From Sphingobacterium wenxiniae (GTDB lineage: Bacteria; Bacteroidota; Bacteroidia; Sphingobacteriales; Sphingobacteriaceae): 64,000 bases of DNA. The notes below the pieces were generated by a model. It was not told the DNA's origin. It saw nothing but the letters and a program-made list of their open reading frames with translations, and searched no databases. The number at the start of each line of letters is the position of its first letter. Within the stretch, counting starts at the first letter, position 1. Location: positions 1 to 64,000 of the forward strand of contig NZ_FOZZ01000011.1 of assembly GCF_900116225.1 (NCBI RefSeq), written 5' to 3'. The position numbers were made by a program, and so were the translations under genes. Positions 45,765 through 54,507 of the stretch are shown piece after piece.

Positions 45765-47144
45765 ATGGAAGAATTAGAAATGCAGGTGGAGCTTGTAGAG
45801 AAATGGGTGGAGGAAGGTCATCTTTCCGAACTTCAAGAATTTCTGAATGAGCAAAACATTTCGGACGTTGAAGAACTCATTGATGAGCTACCTGAGTATG
45901 CCGCCCTTTTTATAGAAACCTTAAACATAAATCGAGCAGTCCATGTATTCGGTATCTTGGACTTCCCTACGCAAGAGCGTATCTTCAAAAAACTTTCTGC
46001 GGCCAAAATTCGGGAGCTCATCAACGAGATGCCACCCGATGACCGTACGTCTTTTTTCAGTGAACTGAAAGGGGATGTTGTGAAGCATTTGATCATCATG
46101 CTTTCACCGGAGGAACGAAAAGAAGCGCTCTCCTTATTGGGCTATCCGGAAGATAGTGTAGGACGTCTAATGACTCCTGATTACATTACTGTCAAGAAGC
46201 ATTGGAACATCTCTCGGGTTTTGGAGCATATTCGTCGATATGGTAATGCCTCGGAGACGATTGATGTACTCTATGTTATTGATTCGAATGGGAAGCTGAT
46301 CGATGACATCCGTATCCGTGATGTTTTAATTGCCGATGCAGATACTATAGTAGAAGACCTTATTGACAATCGCCTTATCTCTCTCAATGCGAATGATCCG
46401 CAAGAAGAAGCGGTCAATGTGTTCCGGATGAATAATCGCGTCGCTTTGCCTGTTGTGGATGAGCAGGACATCATGCTCGGTATTGTGACAATCGATGATA
46501 TTCTCTGGGTGGCAAATGAAGAGTATACTGAGGATATGCAGCGTTTCGGGGGTACCGAAGCCTTAGATGAACCTTATTTGGATGTGTCAATTACGCATTT
46601 GGTAAAAAAGCGGGCTGGCTGGCTGGTAGTACTTTTCTTCGGGCAGTTACTCACTGCGACGGTTATTGAACACTTTGAAGCCCAATTGGCAAGTGCTATT
46701 GTGCTTTTTGCGTTAATGCCCTTGATTATGTCGAGTGGAGGTAACAGTGGGTCGCAGGCTTCCACATTGATAATTCAAGCCATGGCGCTGGGTGAGGTTA
46801 CGTTGGCAGATTGGTGGAGAGTTATGCGAAGAGAAGTGATTTCCGGTCTTCTTCTGGGGCTTATACTGGGTACTTTAGGATTCTGCCGGATTGCTACATG
46901 GGAATTGTTCACGAATCAGTATGGTGAATATTGGACCCCGATTGGGATAGTAGTGAGTCTTTCCTTAGTTGGTGTTGTGCTTTGGGGATCTGTTGTTGGT
47001 TCGATGCTTCCGTTTATATTGAGACGTCTGGGAGCGGATCCAGCAAGTTCATCGGCACCGTTTGTATCTACCTTAGTGGATGTGACGGGATTGATTATAT
47101 ACTTTACTTTTGCAACATTGATATTATCTGGTCTATTGCTGTAA
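45765..47144 (+). CDS. mgtE: Magnesium transporter MgtE
   Basis: The 459-residue protein has the MgtE N-terminal superhelical domain (about 15-130, with INEMPPDDRT), two CBS domains (about 135-255, DSVGRLMTPDYITV), a plug helix, and five membrane helices from about 290 with SSGGNSGSQASTLIIQAMALGEV, the pore signature. Cytoplasmic magnesium bound between the N and CBS domains closes the channel. Length and order are standard. Monocistronic. Confidence 0.96.
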   Translation: MEELEMQVELVEKWVEEGHLSELQEFLNEQNISDVEELIDELPEYAALFIETLNINRAVHVFGILDFPTQERIFKKLSAAKIRELINEMPPDDRTSFFSELKGDVVKHLIIMLSPEERKEALSLLGYPEDSVGRLMTPDYITVKKHWNISRVLEHIRRYGNASETIDVLYVIDSNGKLIDDIRIRDVLIADADTIVEDLIDNRLISLNANDPQEEAVNVFRMNNRVALPVVDEQDIMLGIVTIDDILWVANEEYTEDMQRFGGTEALDEPYLDVSITHLVKKRAGWLVVLFFGQLLTATVIEHFEAQLASAIVLFALMPLIMSSGGNSGSQASTLIIQAMALGEVTLADWWRVMRREVISGLLLGLILGTLGFCRIATWELFTNQYGEYWTPIGIVVSLSLVGVVLWGSVVGSMLPFILRRLGADPASSSAPFVSTLVDVTGLIIYFTFATLILSGLLL

Positions 47145-47184
47145 TGTGTCTACTAATACAGTTATATACTGGATGTACAGCATT

Positions 47185-47220
47185 AAAAAGGTCGTTTTTC
47201 TAAAAAAAAACGACCTTTTT
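47185..47220. terminator. Bidirectional terminator between mgtE and the ethanolamine-type operon
   Basis: AAAAAGGTCGTTTTT pairs perfectly with AAAAACGACCTTTTT across a short loop; T- and A-tracts on both sides fit the convergent genes. Confidence 0.9.
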
Positions 47221-47237
47221 ATTAACGCTCCACAATA

Positions 47238-48623
47238 CTATAACTTTCTTAAATGATAGGCCTTGGGCTGTACGAAAGCGCGTATTCCCTGTATGGAAAG
47301 TGTAGCACCCAAGCCTGATTTCTTTCTTCCTGACCATGGTACATTAGGGCTAACCCTGTCACAGCAATTCCAATATACCGTTCCGGTATTCATTTCCTTG
47401 AGTATGCGCATAGCACGTTGCTCATTGGCTGAAAAAACAGCTGCTGTAAGCCCGTATTCGGTGTCCTGCATACAGGCAATAGCTTCTTCATCTGAAGATA
47501 CTTTTTGAATACCGATGATAGGCCCAAAGGATTCTTCCTGCATAACCTTCATCCTATTGTCGCATTCGATCAGCACCGTGGGGTAATAAAAGTTTCCTTG
47601 CCCTGCTATTTCTTTTCCACCTAACTTGAGTTGCGCTCCTTTGTCAAGCGCATCCGCGACTTGTTCGTTCAGCAGTGCTGTCTGTGGTTGCCGGGTCAAT
47701 GGCCCGATAAATGTTTTGATGTCGGTGGGATCGCCAACCACATAGGATTTGACTTCCGTGACAAAATCGGCAACAAATTGCTCGTATATCTTGTCGGAGA
47801 CATAAATACGTTCTACGGCGCAACAGCTTTGTCCATTGTTGTAAAAAGCACCTTCTGCGGCCGATATGGCGGCTTGTTTGACATCGACGACATCATCGGA
47901 TACGTATAGTGCATCCTTTCCACCCAATTCCAATTGAAGTGGAACCAATTTGTGTGCTACCGCTTTGGCAATATGAAGCCCCGTTGCGTAAGAACCTGTG
48001 AAAAAATACCCATCCATTGGGGCTTCTAAAATCTGCTGCCCTAATCGGCCGTCACCTATCACACAGCGAAACACGTCGGTTGGGATACCAGCCTCATGGA
48101 GATATTTTTCAAATTGCAGGCCCGTCAATGCTGCATATTCAGAGGGCTTGTATAGGACAGCATTGCCTGCGACCAAGGCGTATAAAAACACGTTGAAACC
48201 CACGTTATACGGGAAATTCCAGGCAGATATATTGGCAATGACCCCAAGAGGTTCGTAAACGATTTTTTCCAATGTGGGGCCCGTTTCTACAAGTGATTCC
48301 TCCGATAGCCATTGGATAGCGTTTGCTTGGAGGTGTACAATGCGATTCTGAGCGCCTTGGATTTCGTTCAATGATTGCGTAATGGGCTTGCCGGTTTCTT
48401 GGGTCAGGATTGCGGCCAACTCTTGTTTGTTTTCTAAGATGAGTTCCCCGAATTTGACGATACAGTCCAAACGATCCTGTACTGTGCGTTGGCTCCAGTT
48501 TTTTTGCCCTTGACGCAAATTTTGAAGAATCGTCTGTAGTCCCGCTTCGGTTTCTTTGGGCAATGTGGCAATGATTTCGTCATTGGCCGGATTTTTTATG
48601 ACTAGTGTGCTGTTATCTTGCAT
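47238..48623 (-). CDS. Aldehyde dehydrogenase (NAD-type), last gene of the amino-alcohol operon
   Basis: Numbered from the upstream start at 48638, the ALDH motifs are SAWNFPYN, the base E237 in LQLELGGKD, and the nucleophile C272 in NNGQSCCA. I prefer the Met at 48623 (MQDNSTLV), 461 residues. The preceding amidotransferase gene overlaps it by 11 bases. In the proposed pathway it would oxidise gamma-glutamyl-aminoacetaldehyde to gamma-glutamylglycine, as PuuC oxidises gamma-glutamyl-aminobutyraldehyde. Substrate is inferred from context; the sequence alone says only a semialdehyde-type ALDH. Confidence 0.88.
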   Translation of the reverse strand: MQDNSTLVIKNPANDEIIATLPKETEAGLQTILQNLRQGQKNWSQRTVQDRLDCIVKFGELILENKQELAAILTQETGKPITQSLNEIQGAQNRIVHLQANAIQWLSEESLVETGPTLEKIVYEPLGVIANISAWNFPYNVGFNVFLYALVAGNAVLYKPSEYAALTGLQFEKYLHEAGIPTDVFRCVIGDGRLGQQILEAPMDGYFFTGSYATGLHIAKAVAHKLVPLQLELGGKDALYVSDDVVDVKQAAISAAEGAFYNNGQSCCAVERIYVSDKIYEQFVADFVTEVKSYVVGDPTDIKTFIGPLTRQPQTALLNEQVADALDKGAQLKLGGKEIAGQGNFYYPTVLIECDNRMKVMQEESFGPIIGIQKVSSDEEAIACMQDTEYGLTAAVFSANEQRAMRILKEMNTGTVYWNCCDRVSPNVPWSGRKKSGLGATLSIQGIRAFVQPKAYHLRKL

Positions 48624-49350
48624 GGTGTATAAAAGCATTAAAAATTATATCTTCATTAATAAGTTGTCCTTGTTGTGTGTGCGAAAATTCAGGATGCCAT
48701 TGTACGCCCATCACTTTTCCTTCGGGTTCTTTCGTATAACCAAAAGCCTCAATAAATCCATCATCGGAAGTAGCGTAAACCTCTAAGTCCTTTCCCAGTG
48801 TTTTTACTGCTTGATGGTGAACTGTATTGACGTATGGATTTTCTATCGGGCCATAGGATTTGTCCAGAAAACTTCCCGGTACGAAGGTGATAGGATGACG
48901 AATGGTGTCATATAGTTCTGCTGAGCGGTGAATGCCCGCATGGGATACCTGAGTTGGTATATCTTGATAAAGCGTCCCCCCGAAATAAGCATTCATCAAC
49001 TGAAACCCCCGACATACAGCCAAGACAGGTTTGGAATTTTTGATGGCATAATCCAAAATCTTCAATTCGTATTGGTCACGATAGGCGTCGCCTTTCCATT
49101 GTCCGATGGGTTCTTCGCCGTATGTCTGTGGCGCAAGATCGCTTCCTCCCTGTAGGATAAAACCATCCATTTCGGCAAGAATATTGGTCAATAGACTGCT
49201 GTCTACATCAGGAATCAGTACCGGAAGGATACCTTCCCGTGTGACATAGCGCAGCATATCGCTTTCTGCATAGTGTAACGTTTTATGTCCAAATACCGTT
49301 CGTGATGGATCGGGGTACATAAAACAAGAGGTAATACCGATTTTAATCAT
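48613..49350 (-). CDS. Class I glutamine amidotransferase, gamma-glutamyl-GABA hydrolase (PuuD) family
   Basis: The 245-residue protein has the triad region of peptidase C26: nucleophile C113 in AVCRGFQLMNAYFGG and the His-Glu pair in MGVQWHPEFS, with DGFILQGGSDLAP near 62. PuuD hydrolyses gamma-glutamyl amides of amino acids to glutamate and the free amino acid. Here the likely substrate is gamma-glutamylglycine or a related product. It starts five bases after the dehydrogenase stop (49356). Confidence 0.9.
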   Translation of the reverse strand: MIKIGITSCFMYPDPSRTVFGHKTLHYAESDMLRYVTREGILPVLIPDVDSSLLTNILAEMDGFILQGGSDLAPQTYGEEPIGQWKGDAYRDQYELKILDYAIKNSKPVLAVCRGFQLMNAYFGGTLYQDIPTQVSHAGIHRSAELYDTIRHPITFVPGSFLDKSYGPIENPYVNTVHHQAVKTLGKDLEVYATSDDGFIEAFGYTKEPEGKVMGVQWHPEFSHTQQGQLINEDIIFNAFIHHAR

Positions 49351-49355
49351 AGCGC

Positions 49356-50504
49356 TTATAAGGCTTTCAAGTATATTTCTTTAAAATCTTCCCGTGATAC
49401 AGGTTTCGGGTTGGATGGATGGCAAAAATCGGCTTCAGCCAATGTTGCCAAAGACTCGATATGTTCCGCTTCGACACCGATAGCTGACAACTTAACAGGC
49501 AGATTTAAGCGGTTGTTGAGTTCGAAAAGATGATCAACAACTTTGTCTCCGTTGGTGTATCCAAGGCCTAAAGCCTGTCCGATGCGGTCAAACCGCTCTT
49601 CAAAACCTGTGTAGTTAAACTGCATACCATAGGGTAGATTAACCGCATTAGCGAGACCATGGTGTGTGTCTAAGAGGCTGGACAGTGGGTGGGCAAGACT
49701 GTGGACGATGCCAAGTCCTTTCTGAAAAGCTACGGCGCCCATCAGGGAAGCAAGTAGCATCTTAGATCGCGAAGCGACATCGGGTCGGAGGGCGGCTGTT
49801 TCCAGAGAGTCTGCAATCAAGGCTATGCCTTCTAAAGCAATACCGTCACACATCGGATGAAAACCCTTTGCGAGATAGGCCTCCATGTTGTGGGTCAAAG
49901 CGTCCATGCCCGTAGCAGCCGTTACAAAGGAAGGAAGCTCCATGGTGAGGAAAGGGTCTGCGAATACAATTTTCGCCATTAGCTTAGGGCTGAAAAGAAT
50001 CCGCTTCTTTTTAGACTCATCTTCAGAAATGATAGCACTGCGTCCAACTTCACTGCCTGTCCCTGCGGTGGTAGGTATCGTGATGAAATGCGGAACCTCG
50101 TTCGTTACGTAAATATCACCGCCAATCAGGTCATCATAATCGAAAAGGTCGCGTGTGTGGTTTACCCGCAAAGCAATCGCACGGGCAACATCCAAGGCTA
50201 CGCCCCCGCCTAGACCGATGATGGAATCCCTGTCGGTGGCATGGTAGGTCTCTCCGCCGCGTATCACATCGGATTTGATAGGGTTTTTGTGCATGTCCTT
50301 ATATACCTCCACATGAATTCCATGCTGTGTCAGATCTTGGAGGATCTCTTTAAAAAAAGGCAATTCAGCGACAACAGGATCCGTGACAAGCAATGGTCGC
50401 TGAAGACCATGAGCTTGGAGATATGCAGGTAATTCTTTTACTGCTCCGGCACCAAAACGAATCGGTGTCGGAAAGTTAAATCCATAGATTTTTTGAGTGT
50501 CCAT
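49356..50504 (-). CDS. Iron-containing alcohol dehydrogenase
   Basis: From the preferred Met at 50504 (MDTQKIYGF) the protein has 382 residues; a start at 50531 adds nine but overlaps the upstream gene. It is a type III dehydrogenase: GGGVALDVARA (NAD binding), TTAGTGSEVGRSAII, and the metal ligands in ALTHNMEAYL and HSLAHPLSSLLDTHHGLANA. It would oxidise the alcohol of a gamma-glutamylated amino alcohol to the aldehyde. It takes the place of the PuuB oxidase of the putrescine pathway, which points to an alcohol rather than an amine as substrate. Confidence 0.88.
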   Translation of the reverse strand: MDTQKIYGFNFPTPIRFGAGAVKELPAYLQAHGLQRPLLVTDPVVAELPFFKEILQDLTQHGIHVEVYKDMHKNPIKSDVIRGGETYHATDRDSIIGLGGGVALDVARAIALRVNHTRDLFDYDDLIGGDIYVTNEVPHFITIPTTAGTGSEVGRSAIISEDESKKKRILFSPKLMAKIVFADPFLTMELPSFVTAATGMDALTHNMEAYLAKGFHPMCDGIALEGIALIADSLETAALRPDVASRSKMLLASLMGAVAFQKGLGIVHSLAHPLSSLLDTHHGLANAVNLPYGMQFNYTGFEERFDRIGQALGLGYTNGDKVVDHLFELNNRLNLPVKLSAIGVEAEHIESLATLAEADFCHPSNPKPVSREDFKEIYLKAL

Positions 50505-50517
50505 ATAGGTGTTAAAA

Positions 50518-51879
50518 TCAAATAATTTCAAAATAGCGTTTTGTTTCCCAGTCGGTTACCTGCTCAGCAAACTGTCGCCACTCCCAAAGCCGTGTTTGGG
50601 TGAAATGCTCGACAAATGTTGTTCCGAACATTTCTTTGGCAAGGACAGAATGTTTCATGGAGTGTGCTGCTTCATAAAGGTTGGTCGGAAGCTTTCCTGC
50701 GCCCATATCCCGGTACCCATTGCCTTTGGTGAGCGGTGTGTCTAAGGAAAGTTTGTTTTTTATCCCGTAGAGACCGCTCGCAAGGCAGGCGGCCATAGCC
50801 AGATAAGGGTTGACATCCGAACCGACCACACGGTGTTCGATACGTGTAGATTTCTTGTTGCCGGGGATAATTCGCAGAGCAGTGGTGCGGTTGTCGATTC
50901 CCCAGGTAAGGGTAGTCGGTGCCCAAGCACCTTCGGTAAGGCGCTTGTAGCTGTTGACGGTGGGGGCAAACATAGGAAGAATTTCGGGGAGGCAATGCAG
51001 TTGTCCGGCAATAAATTGCTCCATCAGCTCGCTGATGCCGTGTTCTCGGGATTCGTCGTAGAACAGGTTTTGGGTGTTGTCTGCATTCCATAAGCTTTGG
51101 TGGACATGTCCACTGCACCCTGGTAGCTCTTTGGTTTGCTTGGCCATGAAACTGGCCATGATGCCGTGTTTTTTGCCAATTTCCTTGACAGCAGATTTGA
51201 ACAGGACTGCCCGGTCAGCCGCCTCCAAAATATCGCTGTACTGTATAGCGGCTTCTAATACACCTGGCCCGGTTTCGGTGTGCAATCCTTCCAATGGAAC
51301 GCGAAGCGATTCCAGCATGGTCAACATATCCATGAAAAATGGACAATTGTCGGATATTCTTAATATCGAATAACCAAACATCCCGGGAGTAAGCGGTTCG
51401 AGATGTTTAAAGGTTTTTGGCGATTGTGATTGTGGAGTCTCATTGAAATTGAACCATTCAAATTCCTGGGAAAATGCAGGTTGATATCCCATGGAAATAG
51501 CTTCCTCCAAGATTTTTTTGAGCAAGGTTCTGGGACATACATTCTGATCCTTCGATGAACCATCGTTAAAATCGCCCAAAAAGAAAGGCATGTCATCTTG
51601 CCAGGGAATCATGCGGTAAGTTGTCGGATCGATATAGGCAGGCATGTCACCGTATCCAGTATGCCAACCCGTGATGTCCACATTATCATACGCAAGATCA
51701 TTCATATCCCAGCCGAAGACAACGGAACAGAATCCAAAATCGCTATTCAGTGCAGAGATGAATTTTTCACGGTGCATGAATTTACCTCGCAGAACGCCGT
51801 CTATATCGACAATCGCCACCTTAATATGGCTGTGTTCACTAGCTTTGAGTTTCGATATGATTTCGTTTTTGTCCATCAT
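50518..51879 (-). CDS. Glutamine-synthetase-like gamma-glutamyl-amine ligase
   Basis: The true start is the ATG at 51879, whose first bases overlap the permease stop (ATGA), giving 453 residues; a frame reaching 52005 is an artefact. GS-family motifs are present: DIDGVLRGKFMH, LHTETGPGVLEAAIQY, PGCSGHVHQSLW, and TWGIDNRTTALRI followed by EHRVVGSDVNPYLAMAAC. It is closer in character to PuuA and Streptomyces GlnA4 types than to a true ammonia-assimilating GlnA. It would join glutamate to an amine with ATP. Ethanolamine is the candidate amine because of the permease. Confidence 0.9.
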   Translation of the reverse strand: MMDKNEIISKLKASEHSHIKVAIVDIDGVLRGKFMHREKFISALNSDFGFCSVVFGWDMNDLAYDNVDITGWHTGYGDMPAYIDPTTYRMIPWQDDMPFFLGDFNDGSSKDQNVCPRTLLKKILEEAISMGYQPAFSQEFEWFNFNETPQSQSPKTFKHLEPLTPGMFGYSILRISDNCPFFMDMLTMLESLRVPLEGLHTETGPGVLEAAIQYSDILEAADRAVLFKSAVKEIGKKHGIMASFMAKQTKELPGCSGHVHQSLWNADNTQNLFYDESREHGISELMEQFIAGQLHCLPEILPMFAPTVNSYKRLTEGAWAPTTLTWGIDNRTTALRIIPGNKKSTRIEHRVVGSDVNPYLAMAACLASGLYGIKNKLSLDTPLTKGNGYRDMGAGKLPTNLYEAAHSMKHSVLAKEMFGTTFVEHFTQTRLWEWRQFAEQVTDWETKRYFEII

Positions 51880-53201
51880 GATTTTGAGTTTTGTTGGTTT
51901 TTTTGAAGAAAAAGAATGAAATATAGATAGGAAATCCCTACTAGCCCGCAGAACACCAAGGCTGTAATAGGATTGTAATAGGTCATGGCGCAAAAAGCTA
52001 TGCAAGCAATGATAAGTGCTACTGTTGGAAAAAGAGGATACATCGGAGCTTTAAATGGACGTTCCAGTTCAGGTTCTTTCTTTCGCAAGGCGAAGAAGGA
52101 AAGCATGGAGATGATATAGAGCACAAGTGCACCAAAACAGGCTATTGTGATGATCTCAGCTGTCTTACCTGTAAATAAGGCAACAATACCGACAAGCATA
52201 TTGATGACTAAGGCGTATGCAGGAGTTTTGAAGCGACGATGTACTTTGCCTAAAACCCTTGGGGCGTAGCCCACGCGCCCAAACTCAAATGTAGCACGAC
52301 CTCCTGCAAGAATAATCCCGTGAAAAGAAGCGATCAAGCCTAATAGTCCAACGCCTATCAAGAGTTTGTACAGGATATGGCTACTGTCGATGACATAGGA
52401 AATGGCTAAAGGCAGTGGAGAATCTGAGGGTTCCGAACTCCCTTCGGGATAGACGACAGCTTCCCATCCGGCCACGCCTACCGCGGATACAAAGGTGAGG
52501 ATACATAGGGCGATTAGGGTCAAGATAGCCGAACCAAAGCCAATAAGTACATTTCTTTGCGGATTGATGGTCTCCTCAGCTACATTAGCAATCCCCTCAA
52601 TCGCCAAAAAAAACCAAATAGCGAAGGGAATGGCCGCGAAAATTCCTGAAAAACCATTTGGGAGGGCATTCTTTTGTAGGTTGCTGAACTCAAATTCCGG
52701 AAGCGTTACACCCGCAAAAATCAGCAACTCGATAACGGCCAAAATAGTAATGACCAGTTCAAATGAAGCGGCTAATTTTACTCCCAGAATATTGATTGCC
52801 GTGAAGATTAGATAGGCTCCGATTGCAAATACCATAAAATTGACGGAGGGATAGAGTAGGTTGAGATAAGCCCCGATGGCTGCTGCAATAGCCGGAGGGG
52901 CAAATACGAATTCTATATTTTGAGCAATACCGGCTATAAAGCCCATTTTCTTGCCTAATCCTCTGTCGGCATATTCGAAGGCTCCTCCTGCCTTTGGGAT
53001 AGCGCAGGCCATCTCGGTATAGCTGAATGTAAAGGTTAGGTACATAATGATAATAAAAACGGTGGCGATGGCCAATCCGTATGTACCACCTTCGGCTAAT
53101 CCCAGATTCCACCCGAAATACATGCCGGAGATGACATAGCCTACACCCAGTCCCCATAACATGAGGGGGCTAAGAACTTTCTTTAGTTGTGTATCACTCA
53201 T
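51876..53201 (-). CDS. APC-family permease, ethanolamine permease type
   Basis: The 441-residue protein has about twelve membrane helices. The opening LMLWGLGVGYVISGMYFGWNLG, then FTFSYTEMACAIPKAGGAFEYADRG, and RATFEFGRVGYAPRVLGKVHRR late in the protein are features of the ethanolamine permease branch (Eat/TIGR00908). It would import ethanolamine or a similar amino alcohol. It is the first gene of the operon and overlaps the ligase gene by four bases. The 230-base region upstream holds an operator array and the divergent Lrp-type gene. Confidence 0.87.
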   Translation of the reverse strand: MSDTQLKKVLSPLMLWGLGVGYVISGMYFGWNLGLAEGGTYGLAIATVFIIIMYLTFTFSYTEMACAIPKAGGAFEYADRGLGKKMGFIAGIAQNIEFVFAPPAIAAAIGAYLNLLYPSVNFMVFAIGAYLIFTAINILGVKLAASFELVITILAVIELLIFAGVTLPEFEFSNLQKNALPNGFSGIFAAIPFAIWFFLAIEGIANVAEETINPQRNVLIGFGSAILTLIALCILTFVSAVGVAGWEAVVYPEGSSEPSDSPLPLAISYVIDSSHILYKLLIGVGLLGLIASFHGIILAGGRATFEFGRVGYAPRVLGKVHRRFKTPAYALVINMLVGIVALFTGKTAEIITIACFGALVLYIISMLSFFALRKKEPELERPFKAPMYPLFPTVALIIACIAFCAMTYYNPITALVFCGLVGISYLYFILFLQKNQQNSKS

Positions 53202-53214
53202 ATTTTTTAGTTTA

Positions 53215-53260
53215 AAATACCCTATAAGTAGGGTATTTGGTTAAATACCTTTCATAAAGG
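53215..53260. promoter_or_regulatory. Operator array between the permease and Lrp genes
   Basis: A perfect 24-base palindrome, AAATACCCTA-TAAG-TAGGGTATTT (53215-53238), is followed by AAATACC at 53243-53249, which pairs again with GGTATTT at 53232-53238. A second small palindrome, CCTTTCATAAAGG, spans 53248-53260. The array begins 14 bases upstream of the permease ATG. The divergent Lrp/AsnC protein is the likely binder; this family prefers several spaced palindromic sites. No consensus promoter is seen on the minus strand. Confidence 0.6.
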
Positions 53261-53431
53261 CAATTCATTAAAATGGTTAAGTGAAATTACCGTTAATTTT
53301 TATAAATCAGCATATTTCATCTTGTTAATTTTAAAGTTTGGTAAATAAAGTTTGTTTTTTATGTATTTTTAGTATTTTCAATCCATAAGGAAGCTTTGAT
53401 TTCTTTTTTTGTAGGCTAAAATTGCTGGAAA

Positions 53432-53893
53432 ATGAAACTGGATAGTAAAGACTTAAAAATATTGGACCTCTTGCAGAGAGATGCACAGGTCAGTAACAAA
53501 GAAATATCGGCAAAGGTAAACCTTTCGTTGACCCCGTTGTATGAACGGATAAAGAAACTGACATCAATGGCTTTTCTTAAAAAGAAGGTGTACCTGCTTG
53601 ATAGGAAAATGCTGGATCTGAACCTTATGGTCTTGGTTTCTGTCAAAATAGAAAAGCATTCAGGAGAAGCAGCGCAGTCTTTTATGGATGAAATCAAAAA
53701 GATTCCCGAAGTTGTAGAATGTTTTCATGTGACAGGAGCTTTTGATTTCCATTTGAAAGTCTATGCACGTGATATAGACCACTATCATGAATTCAATTTT
53801 AATAAATTGGCCTCCATCAAAAGTATCCGACATATGGAGAGCTATTTTGTGATGAAAGAGGTTGTTAATACGACGAGCCTGCCACTGGGGTGA
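53432..53893 (+). CDS. Lrp/AsnC-family transcriptional regulator
   Basis: The 153-residue protein has an N-terminal helix-turn-helix (LDSKDLKILDLLQRDAQVSN through LSLTPLYERIKKL) and a C-terminal RAM ligand-binding domain (about 65-145, VVECFHVTGAFDFHLKVYA). Members bind amino acids or related amines and form octamers that wrap DNA. It is divergent from the five-gene operon and 230 bases away, so it is the probable local regulator. A possible promoter, TTTG at 53395 and TAAAATTG at 53417, is 18 bases apart and close to the ATG. Confidence 0.92.
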   Translation: MKLDSKDLKILDLLQRDAQVSNKEISAKVNLSLTPLYERIKKLTSMAFLKKKVYLLDRKMLDLNLMVLVSVKIEKHSGEAAQSFMDEIKKIPEVVECFHVTGAFDFHLKVYARDIDHYHEFNFNKLASIKSIRHMESYFVMKEVVNTTSLPLG

Positions 53894-54041
53894 CAAATGA
53901 AGGGGACAACAAGATTGCTTCTGTGTAATGATATTAGGGGAGAAGATGCCAATAAGATAATTGCTATCGATGGAGACGTGATTTTTTTTCATTGTGTATG
54001 AGTGCTTTGGTATTATGTTGTATGATTTTTCGTCCTAGTGC

Positions 54042-54072
54042 TTGACGCTTTTAAGATAATGTTATATTTTTG
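54042..54072 (+). promoter_or_regulatory. Bacteroidota-type promoter of tRNA-Asn
   Basis: TTG at 54042-54044 and TATTTTTG at 54065-54072 with a 20-base spacer. Transcription would begin about 40 bases before the tRNA. The gap from 53894 to here shows nothing else. Confidence 0.65.
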
Positions 54073-54117
54073 TGTCACTTTAGAAAAGCGGGTTCAATCT
54101 GCATTTAAAGTGTAAAT

Positions 54118-54191
54118 TCCTGAATAGCTCAGTTGGTTAGAGCATCTGACTGTTAATCAGAGGGTCGCTGGTTCGAGCCCAGCTTCAGGAG
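54118..54191 (+). tRNA. tRNA-Asn (GTT anticodon)
   Basis: The acceptor stem TCCTGAA pairs with TTCAGGA, with discriminator G at 54191. The D arm (TAGCTCAGTTGGTTAGAGC), the anticodon arm (CTGACTGTTAATCAG with GTT in the loop) and the T arm (GCTGGTTCGAGCCCAGC) all fold. CCA is not encoded. A terminator hairpin follows at once. The 3' end is the probable attachment site of the mobile-element remnant downstream. Confidence 0.96.
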
Positions 54192-54196
54192 CAAAC

Positions 54197-54235
54197 AAAA
54201 AAAGCTGTTTTTCGATAAGAAAAACAGCTTTTTTG
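54197..54235 (+). terminator. Terminator of tRNA-Asn
   Basis: AAAAAAGCTGTTTTTC pairs with GAAAAACAGCTTTTTT across a five-base loop. Confidence 0.88.
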
Positions 54236-54332
54236 CTTTTTAAACGAGGATTAGAGACATCTTCGCTTGGCCGATCGGATTCTCCGGTTCGGTGTGATTT
54301 ACATAGTTTTTTGTTGAACTTCACGTCGTTTT

Positions 54333-54348
54333 GTTACAAATATGTAAC
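54333..54348. promoter_or_regulatory. Palindrome before the integrase stub
   Basis: GTTACA-AATA-TGTAAC is a perfect inverted repeat 30 bases before the integrase ATG. It lies between the tRNA and the stub, where recombinase, excisionase or repressor sites of such elements usually are. Function unproven. Confidence 0.35.
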
Positions 54349-54378
54349 AGAAATTCCGGCGTGCTTAAGGAAAAAATT

Positions 54379-54507
54379 ATGGCAACCGTAAGCGCAAAAA
54401 TTTATGAACATCACAAGAAAGCTGATGGCACTTACAATGTGAAAATCTGTGTCTATCACAAGGGTAAAAGAAACAAAGGAAATCATTCGTTTGACACAGG
54501 AGTTTGA
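54379..54507 (+). pseudogene. N-terminal stub of a tyrosine integrase
   Basis: The 42-codon frame starts MATVSAKIYEHHKKADG and continues YNVKICVYHKGK, which is the arm-type DNA-binding N-terminus of Bacteroidota phage/ICE integrases. Homology stops after about residue 31; the remaining codons come from another gene read out of frame, ending at TGA 54505-54507. The catalytic domain is gone. It reads away from tRNA-Asn, the expected place for an integrase at an attachment site. Confidence 0.72.

Noticed and set aside
50518-52005. Long version of the glutamine-synthetase-like gene starting at 52005
   Set aside because: It would overlap the permease gene by 130 bases; the ATGA overlap at 51876-51879 gives a normal family start.
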